DNA of 14,359 nucleotides from JADHUC01 sp964617665 (GTDB lineage: Bacteria; Planctomycetota; Planctomycetia; Pirellulales; Pirellulaceae): the NCBI GenBank assembly GCA_964617665.1, contig CAZUAH010000350.1:1-14359 (forward strand). The letters are read 5' to 3'. Shown here piece after piece: positions 6,158 through 14,020 of the stretch (positions are counted from its first letter, which is position 1; each line of letters begins with the position of its first letter). The notes under the pieces are model-generated. The model ran no database searches. It had not been told where the DNA came from and was given only the letters and a program-made list of their open reading frames with translations. The position numbers and the translations under genes were made by a program.

Positions 6158-8781
6158 CGCGAGCATGGATTGGCACTGCATTACTCGCGGCTTCCTGGCT
6201 GTTGAGTCTCGGCTACTTCCAGCCAGCCAACTACGCGGCATGGTTTTGCATTGTGGCCGCCGCGACAGTTTTGCTCAGCGGCTTGCCGATCTGCTGGCCG
6301 GACCGGCGGCAGATGGTGGTGGCCGTCCTGCTGCTGTTGCCCACCGCATGTTTAGTGCCTCTGCCGTACAAGGCGATACCAGTGCTGCTGGCGGCCGGCC
6401 TGATCGTCCAAATCTCACCGTTTGCCCGCTTATGGCCTCGAAAGCTTGGCCAAGGCGCGGTTGCCGTTGCCGCAGTTCTGTTGGCTCAGTTCTTGGTGCT
6501 TCACGTGTACTCGATTCTCACGGCTCGAAGTCACGAACTACCGTGGCCACTTGCCAAGTTGGTCGGTGCCGTGCCGAAACTGCTCGGCATCGACGCCGCC
6601 GTCGACGGTAGTGTGGTGGCGACGCACGGTTTGGGCGACACTCGTCGATTTGCAGCAACGTGGGAACTCATTCTCGATCCTGCAACACTGTGTTTCCTTG
6701 TTGGCGGTGTCGTAGTGCTGGGGCTGCTGTACTGCGGCGTCTCGAATGGCGACGATCGTTGGCGACGATGGCTGCGCAGTTCAGCCGTTCTACTTGCGGT
6801 AACGCTTGTCTGGGTGCCGTTTCGAGTCGCCCTACTGATGGCGATCGCGTCTCATCGTGCCCTGCGCGCCGATGGGATCACCATTCCAAACGTGGCCGAT
6901 GTCCTCGTCAGCTCGTGGATCCAAATCCTGCTGCTTGCCGGGCCCGTTCTGATGTCGATTCGCCTGATTCGCAGACCCTCGGCTCAGGCCGAAGTAGGCC
7001 AGCCAGAGAACGACGAGCCTGCGAGCTCCGCAGCGCAGCGGTGGCCTCGCCTGCCGGCGCCGTTGCTGATTGGGGTGGGTGTGGCCGTTTTGGCCGTCGT
7101 TCTCCATTGGGATCCTGTCGGCCGTCAGAAGAACGGTCGGATCATGTTCGTCGAACGCCATTCTACATGGGAGCCGACCACTGAACCGTACGGCACGGAA
7201 GTCTACGGCGAGGCAGGGTCGTACAACTACGCCGCGCTCTTCGAGTACTGCGGCCAGTACTACGAGATGCAACGACTTCTGCAAGACGAAGAGATCGACA
7301 ACGAAACGCTCGACCGATGCGACGTACTAGTCATCAAGACCCCCACATCCCGCTATTCGACCAACGAAGTGGCCGCCGTCGCACGTTTCGTCCAACGGGG
7401 CGGTTCGCTGATGATGATTGGCGACCACACGAACGTGTTCAACATGAACACTTATTTGAACGACGTTTCTCGACATTTCGGTTTCACCTTCCGTAACGAT
7501 CTGCTGTTCCGCGTCGGTTCGCCCTACGTGCAGAGGTACCGGCCTCCGCTTGTCGCCCATCCGATTGTGCAAGACGTGCCTCCGATGAACTTCGCCGTTT
7601 CGTGTTCGATCGATCCAGGCATCAGCATCGGAAGAATGGCGATCCGAAACACGGGCTTGTACAACTTGCCGCCGGCGTATCAGGAAATGAACTACCATCC
7701 GCAGGCGGAGTATCGCCACGACATGCAGTACGGAGCGTGGTGTCAAATGTGGGCGACGCATCACGGCAAGGGCCGAGTTGTGGCGTTTGCTGATTCCACG
7801 CTGTTTTCCAACTTCTGCGTCTTCCAGCCGGGCAAGACGGATCTGTTCTTAGGCATGATCAATTGGCTGAACCGTACCAGCGTCTTCGACCGCCTGTGGG
7901 TACGACTCCTCGTGGTGCTTCCTTTCGGCTTGGCGGGACTGGCTCTGTTGAGTTCTGGCCTGCGTCAGGGATGGCGACTGAATGCGAGTTGGCTCGTAAT
8001 GGTGGTCGCGGGCCTTGTCGGTTGGACCGCCGGTTCTTTGGCCATCATCATCTACGGCCGTCTTGCTATGCCACCTCCGGTAGTCGAACGCCCAATGACG
8101 CACGTTGTCGTCGATCGGACTTTGTCTGAGGTGCCATTGCACACCGGCGCTTTTCCGGACGACAAGGATGGCCTCGGGTACGGCCTGCTAGAGCAATGGA
8201 TACCGCGAGTCGGCAACTACATCTCGCGACAAAGCGGTGCCGATGCCTTCACGGGTGACGGCCTCGTGATCATCTGCCCCACACGATCGGTCAGCAGGGA
8301 ATACCGAGACCGACTGCTCCAATTCGTGGAATCAGGTGGCCATGTGCTGGTTTTGGATGCGATCGACCTGGAAGGCTCGACTGCAAACAGCCTTCTGTGG
8401 CCCTTCGGCTTGGCATCCAGCCACGCTACCCAGCCTGTAGAGCAGGGCGAGGTGCGGCTCGCGGACAGTGATCTCAAGACGCCATTGGAAGTATCCTGTC
8501 AGATCACCGGCGGCGAACCGATCGCATGGTTGGGAGACATGCCGATAGCGGCTCGCCTTCGGTACGGCGACGGTACCATCACAGCCGTCGGTTGCGGAGC
8601 ACTTTTCAACGACACGAATATGGGTACCAGCTGGCTCGTGCCGCCGGACGACGAGATGCGAAACCGGTACGAAGTCCTTTACGTCCTGCTACGCGCCTCG
8701 CTGCCTGCTGGTTCGCAGCCATTAGTCGTGGGGCCTGTTCCCACCGGCCGATCAGACGACGATCTTACGCCCGGCCAGTAG
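6154..8781 (+). CDS. second membrane protein of the same architecture (exosortase-like plus two DUF4350-like domains)
   Basis: An 875-residue paralogue in layout of the preceding gene, overlapping it by four bases. The N-terminus (1-270) has about eight hydrophobic segments; residues 133-235 (LVGAVPKLLGIDAAVDG, then ELILDPATLCFLVGG, a basic turn, and VPFRVALLMA) follow the order of an exosortase catalytic region, with Cys180 and Arg224 as possible but displaced equivalents. After a segment at 302-318 a GATase-like domain runs from about 325 to 570: YGTEVYGEAGSYNYAALFEY, CDVLVIKTPTSRYS, RFVQRGGSLMMIGDHTNVFN, and GKGRVVAFADSTLFSN. Two membrane segments (583-602 and 610-635) precede a second domain (about 645-850) with DGLVIICPTRSVS, FVESGGHVLVLDA and GDGTITAVGCGALFND. 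With its partner it gives four such domains, likely on the same side of the membrane. The role is unknown; envelope assembly or protein sorting is a guess from the fold. Confidence 0.72.
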   Translation: MTRAWIGTALLAASWLLSLGYFQPANYAAWFCIVAAATVLLSGLPICWPDRRQMVVAVLLLLPTACLVPLPYKAIPVLLAAGLIVQISPFARLWPRKLGQGAVAVAAVLLAQFLVLHVYSILTARSHELPWPLAKLVGAVPKLLGIDAAVDGSVVATHGLGDTRRFAATWELILDPATLCFLVGGVVVLGLLYCGVSNGDDRWRRWLRSSAVLLAVTLVWVPFRVALLMAIASHRALRADGITIPNVADVLVSSWIQILLLAGPVLMSIRLIRRPSAQAEVGQPENDEPASSAAQRWPRLPAPLLIGVGVAVLAVVLHWDPVGRQKNGRIMFVERHSTWEPTTEPYGTEVYGEAGSYNYAALFEYCGQYYEMQRLLQDEEIDNETLDRCDVLVIKTPTSRYSTNEVAAVARFVQRGGSLMMIGDHTNVFNMNTYLNDVSRHFGFTFRNDLLFRVGSPYVQRYRPPLVAHPIVQDVPPMNFAVSCSIDPGISIGRMAIRNTGLYNLPPAYQEMNYHPQAEYRHDMQYGAWCQMWATHHGKGRVVAFADSTLFSNFCVFQPGKTDLFLGMINWLNRTSVFDRLWVRLLVVLPFGLAGLALLSSGLRQGWRLNASWLVMVVAGLVGWTAGSLAIIIYGRLAMPPPVVERPMTHVVVDRTLSEVPLHTGAFPDDKDGLGYGLLEQWIPRVGNYISRQSGADAFTGDGLVIICPTRSVSREYRDRLLQFVESGGHVLVLDAIDLEGSTANSLLWPFGLASSHATQPVEQGEVRLADSDLKTPLEVSCQITGGEPIAWLGDMPIAARLRYGDGTITAVGCGALFNDTNMGTSWLVPPDDEMRNRYEVLYVLLRASLPAGSQPLVVGPVPTGRSDDDLTPGQ

Positions 8782-8828
8782 GAACCGGCCCCACTCGACT
8801 AACTCATGTGCGCCGTCATCACAGACAG

Positions 8829-8834
8829 TATAAT
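8829..8834 (+). promoter_or_regulatory. possible -10 element (TATAAT)
   Basis: A perfect TATAAT lies in the 108-base gap between the membrane-protein stop (8781) and the start at 8890. No convincing -35 is seen 16-18 bases upstream. It may let the DUF4261-like gene be transcribed apart from the membrane-protein pair. Confidence 0.3.
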
Positions 8835-8889
8835 GCGATGATGCCCCGGTTTGATACTGATTGTGGATTCTGCTCGAGCTTCAAGATCC

Positions 8890-9627
8890 ATGAATGAGAC
8901 GAACACCACGGTGAGAATAACGCTGCGCGTTCCGGGCAATTGGTCGCACCCGGGAGAACTCGTCGACCGCATTCCGGCTGGCTTTCGCTTGACACCGGAA
9001 GCCCTGATCTTGCCAGACGGCACCGAAATCGAGTTCACTCCCATGCCGCCGGACGACCAGTTCGCTGAGATCTTCAAGTCCTCTTGTCGGCAACCGGCGA
9101 CGGACGACGAATTGAAGATTGTCAACGGCTACACCGTGAATGTTGGCTTGACTGGGCCGGGCGGTTCCCTGAAGGCGGCGTTGAACATGATGCAAGCCGG
9201 TGCGGCCATCGTCCGCGCGGGCGGGGCCGGCGTGTTTATCGACAACAGCGCCGTTGCTCACGGCGGTGGCCATTGGATCGAAATGGCTGAAGACGGCGGC
9301 CCGGACGCATTGAGCTTTGCCTTTGTCGGCATCGTACGCGGCCAGCAGGAAGTATGGACGATGGGTATGCACGTGATGGGCCTGTCGGATGTCCTGATGC
9401 GACGCGCGGACTGCGATGCCAACGAAGACGCCATCATCGATGTCATTCGTTACCTGTGCCGCGGCGACAAGCCGATCGCCGACGGTCACGTACTGGCCGA
9501 CGACGCCGGCCCACGTTTCCAAGCCATGGCCACCAGCAGTGACCGGTTCGACGTCGGAAGCCCGATGTACAACCCTTTCGGTCGTTTGAAGCTGGTTAGC
9601 ATCAAGGATATCGCTGAAAGCAATTGA
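8890..9627 (+). CDS. DUF4261-like soluble protein
   Basis: A 245-residue protein without signal peptide or membrane segments. The frame is open back to a TTG at 8851, but ATG 8890 is the first ATG and is followed by a typical soluble N-terminus; the binding site before it is weak (GAGC only). The middle (residues 80-170) has the alternating hydrophobic/small pattern of DUF4261-type proteins: a strand TVNVGLTG, a helix LKAALNMMQAGAAIVRAG, a strand GVFIDNSAVAH, then DALSFAFVGIV and MGMHVMGLSDVLM. The C-terminal part (183-240) fits the usual second half, with a charged DGHVLADDAG stretch. DUF4261 proteins have no assigned activity; some occur near suppressor-of-fused or immunity-type genes. The family call rests on memory of the pattern and could be wrong; the gene itself is well supported by its length and coding character. 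Confidence 0.5.
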   Translation: MNETNTTVRITLRVPGNWSHPGELVDRIPAGFRLTPEALILPDGTEIEFTPMPPDDQFAEIFKSSCRQPATDDELKIVNGYTVNVGLTGPGGSLKAALNMMQAGAAIVRAGGAGVFIDNSAVAHGGGHWIEMAEDGGPDALSFAFVGIVRGQQEVWTMGMHVMGLSDVLMRRADCDANEDAIIDVIRYLCRGDKPIADGHVLADDAGPRFQAMATSSDRFDVGSPMYNPFGRLKLVSIKDIAESN

Positions 9628-9726
9628 AGCGAATGAAGCGACTCGGCACGGGAACGGCTCTACCACGTGCCTCGCCGCTTGCCGATTCGTAGCCAGCGGG
9701 ATTTCTCTGTGGTAGGATACCCCGCG

Positions 9727-9732
9727 TATAAC
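9727..9732 (+). promoter_or_regulatory. possible -10 element (TATAAC) before the FAD oxidoreductase gene
   Basis: TATAAC sits 83 bases upstream of ATG 9816 with no clear -35. It is preceded by an inverted repeat GGCACG (9645-9650)/CGTGCC (9666-9671) that has no T-run and so is a poor terminator. Both are weak signals in the 188-base gap after the DUF4261-like gene. Confidence 0.2.
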
Positions 9733-9803
9733 GTCACGATTGCAGTATGCGCGAGAGGGACATCTGCCGGATCACCTTCCCCAGAGACAACACTACACAC
9801 CAA

Positions 9804-9808
9804 AGGAG
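9804..9808 (+). promoter_or_regulatory. ribosome binding site deciding the FAD oxidoreductase start
   Basis: AGGAG lies 7 bases before ATG 9816, and the protein from there begins with a signal peptide. The in-frame ATG at 9747 would add 23 charged residues in front of that signal peptide and lacks a binding site. Confidence 0.75.
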
Positions 9809-9815
9809 ATTCTTC

Positions 9816-12800
9816 ATGCACGCGCGATACATGTTTCTTTGTTTGGTTTCTGTTCTTGCGTTGGGCTTTGCAGCGGTGGCGGCCGAGACCGTTAACGAAT
9901 CGGCTCGTGAGATACCGGTGGCGTACGATGTGGATGTCGTTGTCGTCGGTGGCGGCACTGGAGCTGTATCGGCGGCCCTTGCCGCGGCCGAAGACGGTGC
10001 CAAAGTCTTCTTGGCAGCGCCGCATCCCTATCTGGGCGAGGATATGACGGCCACGTTGCGACTGTGGCTGGAAGAAGGCGAGGAACCCGCATTGCCGCTT
10101 GCGAAGAAGGTCTTCGGCGATCGTGTCGAGCCATTCCTCGACCCGAACCGACTTGAATTCACCTACGAAGCTGACGCGCCAAGTGCAGCGGTCCATAGAG
10201 ACACAAAGCCGCCCAGCGTCTTGACCGACGGCAAATGTTTCGATCCGAGCAGAGAAAGCGTTCAGTACGAGAGCAACACAAATATCGTGGCCGATCTCGG
10301 CAAATCGCAGGATGTGCGCCAGGTTCGCGTCGTGGTGTTCCGACGTCGGGAGACGACCACTGCAGGCGGCGGATTCGATGTCCAGCGTGTCACGGTATCG
10401 GTCAGCGACGACAAGGAGACCTGGAAGGAAGCGTCGGTAATCACAAACGACCATCCGTTCGACAGTCTGGCTGTGCTGCAGGCGGACGTCGGTGCCAAAG
10501 CGCGCTATGTAAAACTTTTTGTGGAAATGCCGGAAGAGTATCAGCGCATGCTGCTGGGCGAAGTCCTGATCATCGGTCCAGAGAAGGAGCCCGTGGAAAA
10601 GCCTCGTGTGGCGGCTCCGCCCCAGCGGCCCATGCACGTGAAGGGCACCCTGGACGACGAGTTGCTGGCCGCCGGCATTCAGTACCTGTATAGCTGCTGT
10701 GTCACGGATGTCTTACGTGACAAAGACGGAAGACCGTCTGGTGTGGTGATGGCTAACCGCGCAGGACGTCAAGCGGTGCTCGCCAAGACGATTATCGACG
10801 CCACGCCACGGGCGACCGTTGCCCGTTTGGCCGGCGCGGAATTCCGCCCCTACGAAGGCGGAACACGCACATTCAGGCGGGTGGTGATCGGCGGCGAGCC
10901 GCAGAGTGCCGATTACGTCGATTCCAAAACTATCGATCCCCCGTTTGCCGGTCCATTTCCAAACCGCGCACGCACCTCCAGCGGGGAATTCAAGATCATC
11001 GAGTACACCATCCCTCTACACGTGGACGATGACAGCTATGCCTCCTACATGAAGGCCGATCAGCAGGCCCGTTCGCTGACTTACCATCCCGAGCAACAGT
11101 ACACATCTGACGTCATGTTCGAGGTCCCGCCGAACGCCATGCGCGGTCGCCAGGCGGCAACCGGTCCGTGGCAAGGCGTGGACAAGTTACCTACGGGCGC
11201 GTTTCAGCCAGCGGATGTGGATCGGCTGTACGTGCTGGGCGGCTGCGCCGACGTATCGCGCGAGCAGGCTGAACGACTAATGCGTCCGGTGGCATTCATG
11301 GACTTGGGCCAGCGTCTCGGCAAGGCGGCCGCCAGTGACGCCACGGCGACGCCAGCGATTGTCGGCGCGAAACTGCTAGGCACACCCTCAGACGACTCGG
11401 CGGCCGAAGGCGATGTGCACGAATTTCTAACAGGCGTCCGGCCGACACAGAAACTGCCTACGGTCAATCAAGATGCGCGAGCGATTCCTGTGCTGGCCAA
11501 ATACGACGTGGTGGTGATCGGTGGCGGCACTGGCGGCGCACCGGCCGGCATCGGGGCCGCTCGACGCGGCGCAAAGACTTTGGTCATCGAGTACCTGCAC
11601 GGATTGGGCGGCGTTGGCACGCAGGGTGCCATCGCCGGCTACTATTGGGGAAATCGTATTGGATTCACGGCCACGATCCAGGACGGCGAGACCCGGTGGG
11701 TCGTCGAGCAGAGAATGGAATGGTATCGGCAGGAACTGCTCAAAGCCGGGGCAGATATCTGGTACGGGACGATCGGCTGCGGAGCCTTTGTCCAAGACAA
11801 TCGCGTGACAGGCGCCGTCGTGACGACTCCTCACGGACGCGGTGTCGTGCTGGCGAAGACCGTGATTGACGCCACGGGCAATTCTGACGTGGCGGCATCG
11901 GCCGGCGCCGAGTGCATCTACACGGACGCTTCAGAGTTCGGTATGCAAGGTACCGGGCTGCCCGGCCGGAAACTAGGCGGCACTTACAACAACACCGATT
12001 TCACGCTCGTCGACGAGACCGACATGCTGGACGTTTGGCGCATGTTCGTTTTCTCCAAGGAGAAATACCGCCAGGCATTCGACCACGGCCGTTTGATCGA
12101 CACGCGCGAGCGGCGGCGAATCGTCGGTGAATTCACCATCACGCTGCCGGACCAAATCAACGAGCGAACGCACCCGGATACGGTCGTGCACGCGTACAGC
12201 AATTTCGACACGCACGGCTACACGATCGATCCCTACCTGTTGCTAGAGCATCCGGAGAAGAAGGGCATCTACGTACACATCCCCTACCGCTCTATGCTCC
12301 CGAAAGGGCTCGATGGCATTTTAGTGATCGGACTGGGCATCAGCGCCCATCGTGACGCCGTGCCGTTGATTCGCATGCAGCCCGACGTCCAGAATGGCGG
12401 ATATGCCGCTGGCGTAGCTGCCGCCATGGCCGCCGAGGCCGGCGTGTCGGTACGCAATATCGACATCAAGCCTTTGCAGCAGCACTTGATCGAAATCGGC
12501 AATCTGCCCGAAACCGTGCTGGAGGATCAAGACTCCTATCCGCTGCCGGACGCGAAGATCGCACAGGCTGTAGAGAGCCTGAAGGAGCATCACGGCGCTT
12601 CTGTGATCACGACTCATCCCGAACGAGCCATGCCGATGCTCGAGGCGGCCTTTGCGAAAGCAAATGGCGAGGACAAACTGACTTACGCCAAGGCACTGGC
12701 CGTGCTGGGCAACGACGTTGGCCTGGACACTTTGATCGACGAGTTGCAGAAAACGGTCCAGTGGGATGAAGGCTGGAACTACCGCGGGATGGGGCAATTC

Positions 12801-13247
12801 GGTTCGGCGCTCAGTCCGCTGGACAACCTGATCGTCGCCATCGGACGCGCAGACAATCCCAAAGCCATTCCCGTGATCGTCGAGAAGCTAAGCATGCTGG
12901 ACGCGACTCAAGCGTTTTCGCATCACCGCGCGGTCGGTCTGGCGCTGGAACTGATCGGCGACAAATCGGCCGTCGAGCCGTTGGCCGAGTTACTATCCAA
13001 GCCGGATATGACAGGCCACGTGCACACGACCGTCGACATCGCCAAGGAAAAAGGCGCCCCGGGCGGTACAAACTCGGAACAGACTCGTCGCGAATCGCTT
13101 CGCGAGTTGATGCTGGCCCGAGCCCTGTATCGTTGCGGCGACCGTGATGGTCTGGGCGAGAAGATCTTGCGCGACTACATCCAAGACCTACGCGGCCATC
13201 TGGCCCGTCACGCCAAGGCGGTATTGGAGCAGAACGAGTCCCGATGA
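9816..13247 (+). CDS. secreted double FAD-dependent oxidoreductase with discoidin-like insert and HEAT-like repeats
   Basis: A 1143-residue protein. Residues 1-23 are a signal peptide (FLCLVSVLALGFAAVAA). FAD module A starts with the dinucleotide fold DVVVVGGGTGAVSAALAAA (40-58) and is interrupted by a beta-rich domain at about 112-255 that looks like a discoidin/F5-8 type C fold (SVSDDKETWKEASVI, ARYVKLFVEMP). It resumes with VLAKTIIDATPRA (321-333) and LYVLGGCADVSREQAERLM (471-489). FAD module B (562-885) repeats the layout with YDVVVIGGGTGGAPAGIGAA, VLAKTVIDATGNSD and ILVIGLGISAHRD, so the protein is an internal duplication of the FAD_oxidored (PF12831) type. Residues about 935-1140 are helical HEAT-like repeats. 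Module A carries IDATP where B has the usual IDATG and may be degenerate. The substrate is unknown; sugar or polysaccharide oxidation is often assumed for such planctomycete proteins. Usual family members have one FAD module. Confidence 0.85.
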   Translation: MHARYMFLCLVSVLALGFAAVAAETVNESAREIPVAYDVDVVVVGGGTGAVSAALAAAEDGAKVFLAAPHPYLGEDMTATLRLWLEEGEEPALPLAKKVFGDRVEPFLDPNRLEFTYEADAPSAAVHRDTKPPSVLTDGKCFDPSRESVQYESNTNIVADLGKSQDVRQVRVVVFRRRETTTAGGGFDVQRVTVSVSDDKETWKEASVITNDHPFDSLAVLQADVGAKARYVKLFVEMPEEYQRMLLGEVLIIGPEKEPVEKPRVAAPPQRPMHVKGTLDDELLAAGIQYLYSCCVTDVLRDKDGRPSGVVMANRAGRQAVLAKTIIDATPRATVARLAGAEFRPYEGGTRTFRRVVIGGEPQSADYVDSKTIDPPFAGPFPNRARTSSGEFKIIEYTIPLHVDDDSYASYMKADQQARSLTYHPEQQYTSDVMFEVPPNAMRGRQAATGPWQGVDKLPTGAFQPADVDRLYVLGGCADVSREQAERLMRPVAFMDLGQRLGKAAASDATATPAIVGAKLLGTPSDDSAAEGDVHEFLTGVRPTQKLPTVNQDARAIPVLAKYDVVVIGGGTGGAPAGIGAARRGAKTLVIEYLHGLGGVGTQGAIAGYYWGNRIGFTATIQDGETRWVVEQRMEWYRQELLKAGADIWYGTIGCGAFVQDNRVTGAVVTTPHGRGVVLAKTVIDATGNSDVAASAGAECIYTDASEFGMQGTGLPGRKLGGTYNNTDFTLVDETDMLDVWRMFVFSKEKYRQAFDHGRLIDTRERRRIVGEFTITLPDQINERTHPDTVVHAYSNFDTHGYTIDPYLLLEHPEKKGIYVHIPYRSMLPKGLDGILVIGLGISAHRDAVPLIRMQPDVQNGGYAAGVAAAMAAEAGVSVRNIDIKPLQQHLIEIGNLPETVLEDQDSYPLPDAKIAQAVESLKEHHGASVITTHPERAMPMLEAAFAKANGEDKLTYAKALAVLGNDVGLDTLIDELQKTVQWDEGWNYRGMGQFGSALSPLDNLIVAIGRADNPKAIPVIVEKLSMLDATQAFSHHRAVGLALELIGDKSAVEPLAELLSKPDMTGHVHTTVDIAKEKGAPGGTNSEQTRRESLRELMLARALYRCGDRDGLGEKILRDYIQDLRGHLARHAKAVLEQNESR

Positions 13248-13449
13248 CTTGTTGTCTCTTGCTTCATCGGCATACTTTGGCCGCCGTGGCCTTTGCGAAA
13301 AACACATTCCATGAGAGGCTTTTCTTCTTGGAAGGCCGGACAGCGTGATCCCACGTTTCTAAGCGGACGTTGATATCGCGTGCACAGTCCGAATCGCGTT
13401 GAATGCCAGATTACTCCCACATTCGCCACGGGCAACCGCGCATTTGTTG

Positions 13450-13464
13450 CTAAGCACTGCTTAG
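13450..13464. repeat. short palindrome before the integrase remnant
   Basis: CTAAGCA (13450-13456) and TGCTTAG (13458-13464) are exact reverse complements around one base, 14 bases past the end of the broken integrase on its 3' side. It could be a protein-binding palindrome or an integrase-site relic; it does not have the layout of an attC site. Confidence 0.35.
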
Positions 13465-13477
13465 TCTGCGCCGGGCT

Positions 13478-14020
13478 TTAGGATTCGAACGTGTCCAACG
13501 GATTGTGCACGTCCGTCGTGCCCCCTTCCATCACGTGCAGGTAGATCATGGTGGTCTGAATGTCCTTATGCCCTAACAACTCCTGCACTTGCCTGATGTT
13601 ATGATTGGTTTCCAGAAGACGCGTGGTGAAACTATAACGCAACGAATGCGACACGGCGTTCTTCACAATGCGCACACGGTCCACGGCTAGGCTAAAACAA
13701 TCGCCAAAGAAGTCCTCGCTCACGAGACGGCGGCGGCGTTCTTCCGTGCGAGGATCTTTCGACGTCTTTCACGATAGAAACACCCATTGCCATCCGAACT
13801 CTCGGTTCTCGTTCGGATATTCCCGTTCCAAAGCGCAGGGTAGATAGACCGCGCCAAAGCCCTTTGCCAGATCCTCGCGGTGCAGCCGCCGGACGCCTTC
13901 AATCTGTTCGATCAGCGCTTGTCGGCTGCGGTCCGGCAGCACGGTGACGCGGTCCTTCTCTCCCGTGCCCCAATCGATCACAACCACAAATCGAAAATCC
14001 CTTTGCCCCGCCACCCTCAG
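13478..14020 (-). pseudogene. broken integron-type tyrosine recombinase (in-frame TGA, N-terminus missing)
   Basis: Reading leftward from 14020, one frame encodes the C-terminal half of an integron-type integrase: DFRFVVVIDWGTGEKDRVTV with the beta-hairpin Lys, a YLPCALEREYPNENREFGWQ stretch typical of this group, a TGA at 13771-13769, then in the same frame DPRTEERRRR, HSLRYSFTTRLLE (His and Arg of the active site), VQELLGHKD (second His) and TTMIYLHV with the Tyr nucleophile, ending NPLDTFES. The TGA replaces what is probably Arg (CGA to TGA) in the loop before DPR. The first catalytic Arg and all N-terminal parts are absent: homology begins with LRV exactly at the stop of the neighbouring integrase. 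The frame stays open to about 14062 only through that neighbour's end. Known family members are over 300 residues; this remnant is about 180 and should be inactive. Confidence 0.85.

Noticed and set aside
8881..9666. 261-codon minus-strand open frame
   Set aside because: It is fully antisense to the DUF4261-like gene, which has the better coding character; no motif is seen.
9660..10637. 325-codon minus-strand open frame
   Set aside because: It lies antisense to the discoidin-containing part of the FAD oxidoreductase, and its product is His/Arg-rich shadow sequence with no motif.
13278..13290. GGCC-GCCGT-GGCC hairpin after the FAD oxidoreductase stop
   Set aside because: The stem is only four pairs and lacks a T-run, too weak to call a terminator.
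13398..13404. GTTGAAT, matching the attC core GTTRRRY
   Set aside because: No partner RYYYAAC or paired inner boxes are found at a suitable distance; a 7-base match is expected by chance.
13489..13512. tRNA T-arm-like GTTCGAATCC on the minus strand
   Set aside because: The flanking bases do not form a T-stem or acceptor, and the sequence is the end of the integrase frame (DTFES and stop).
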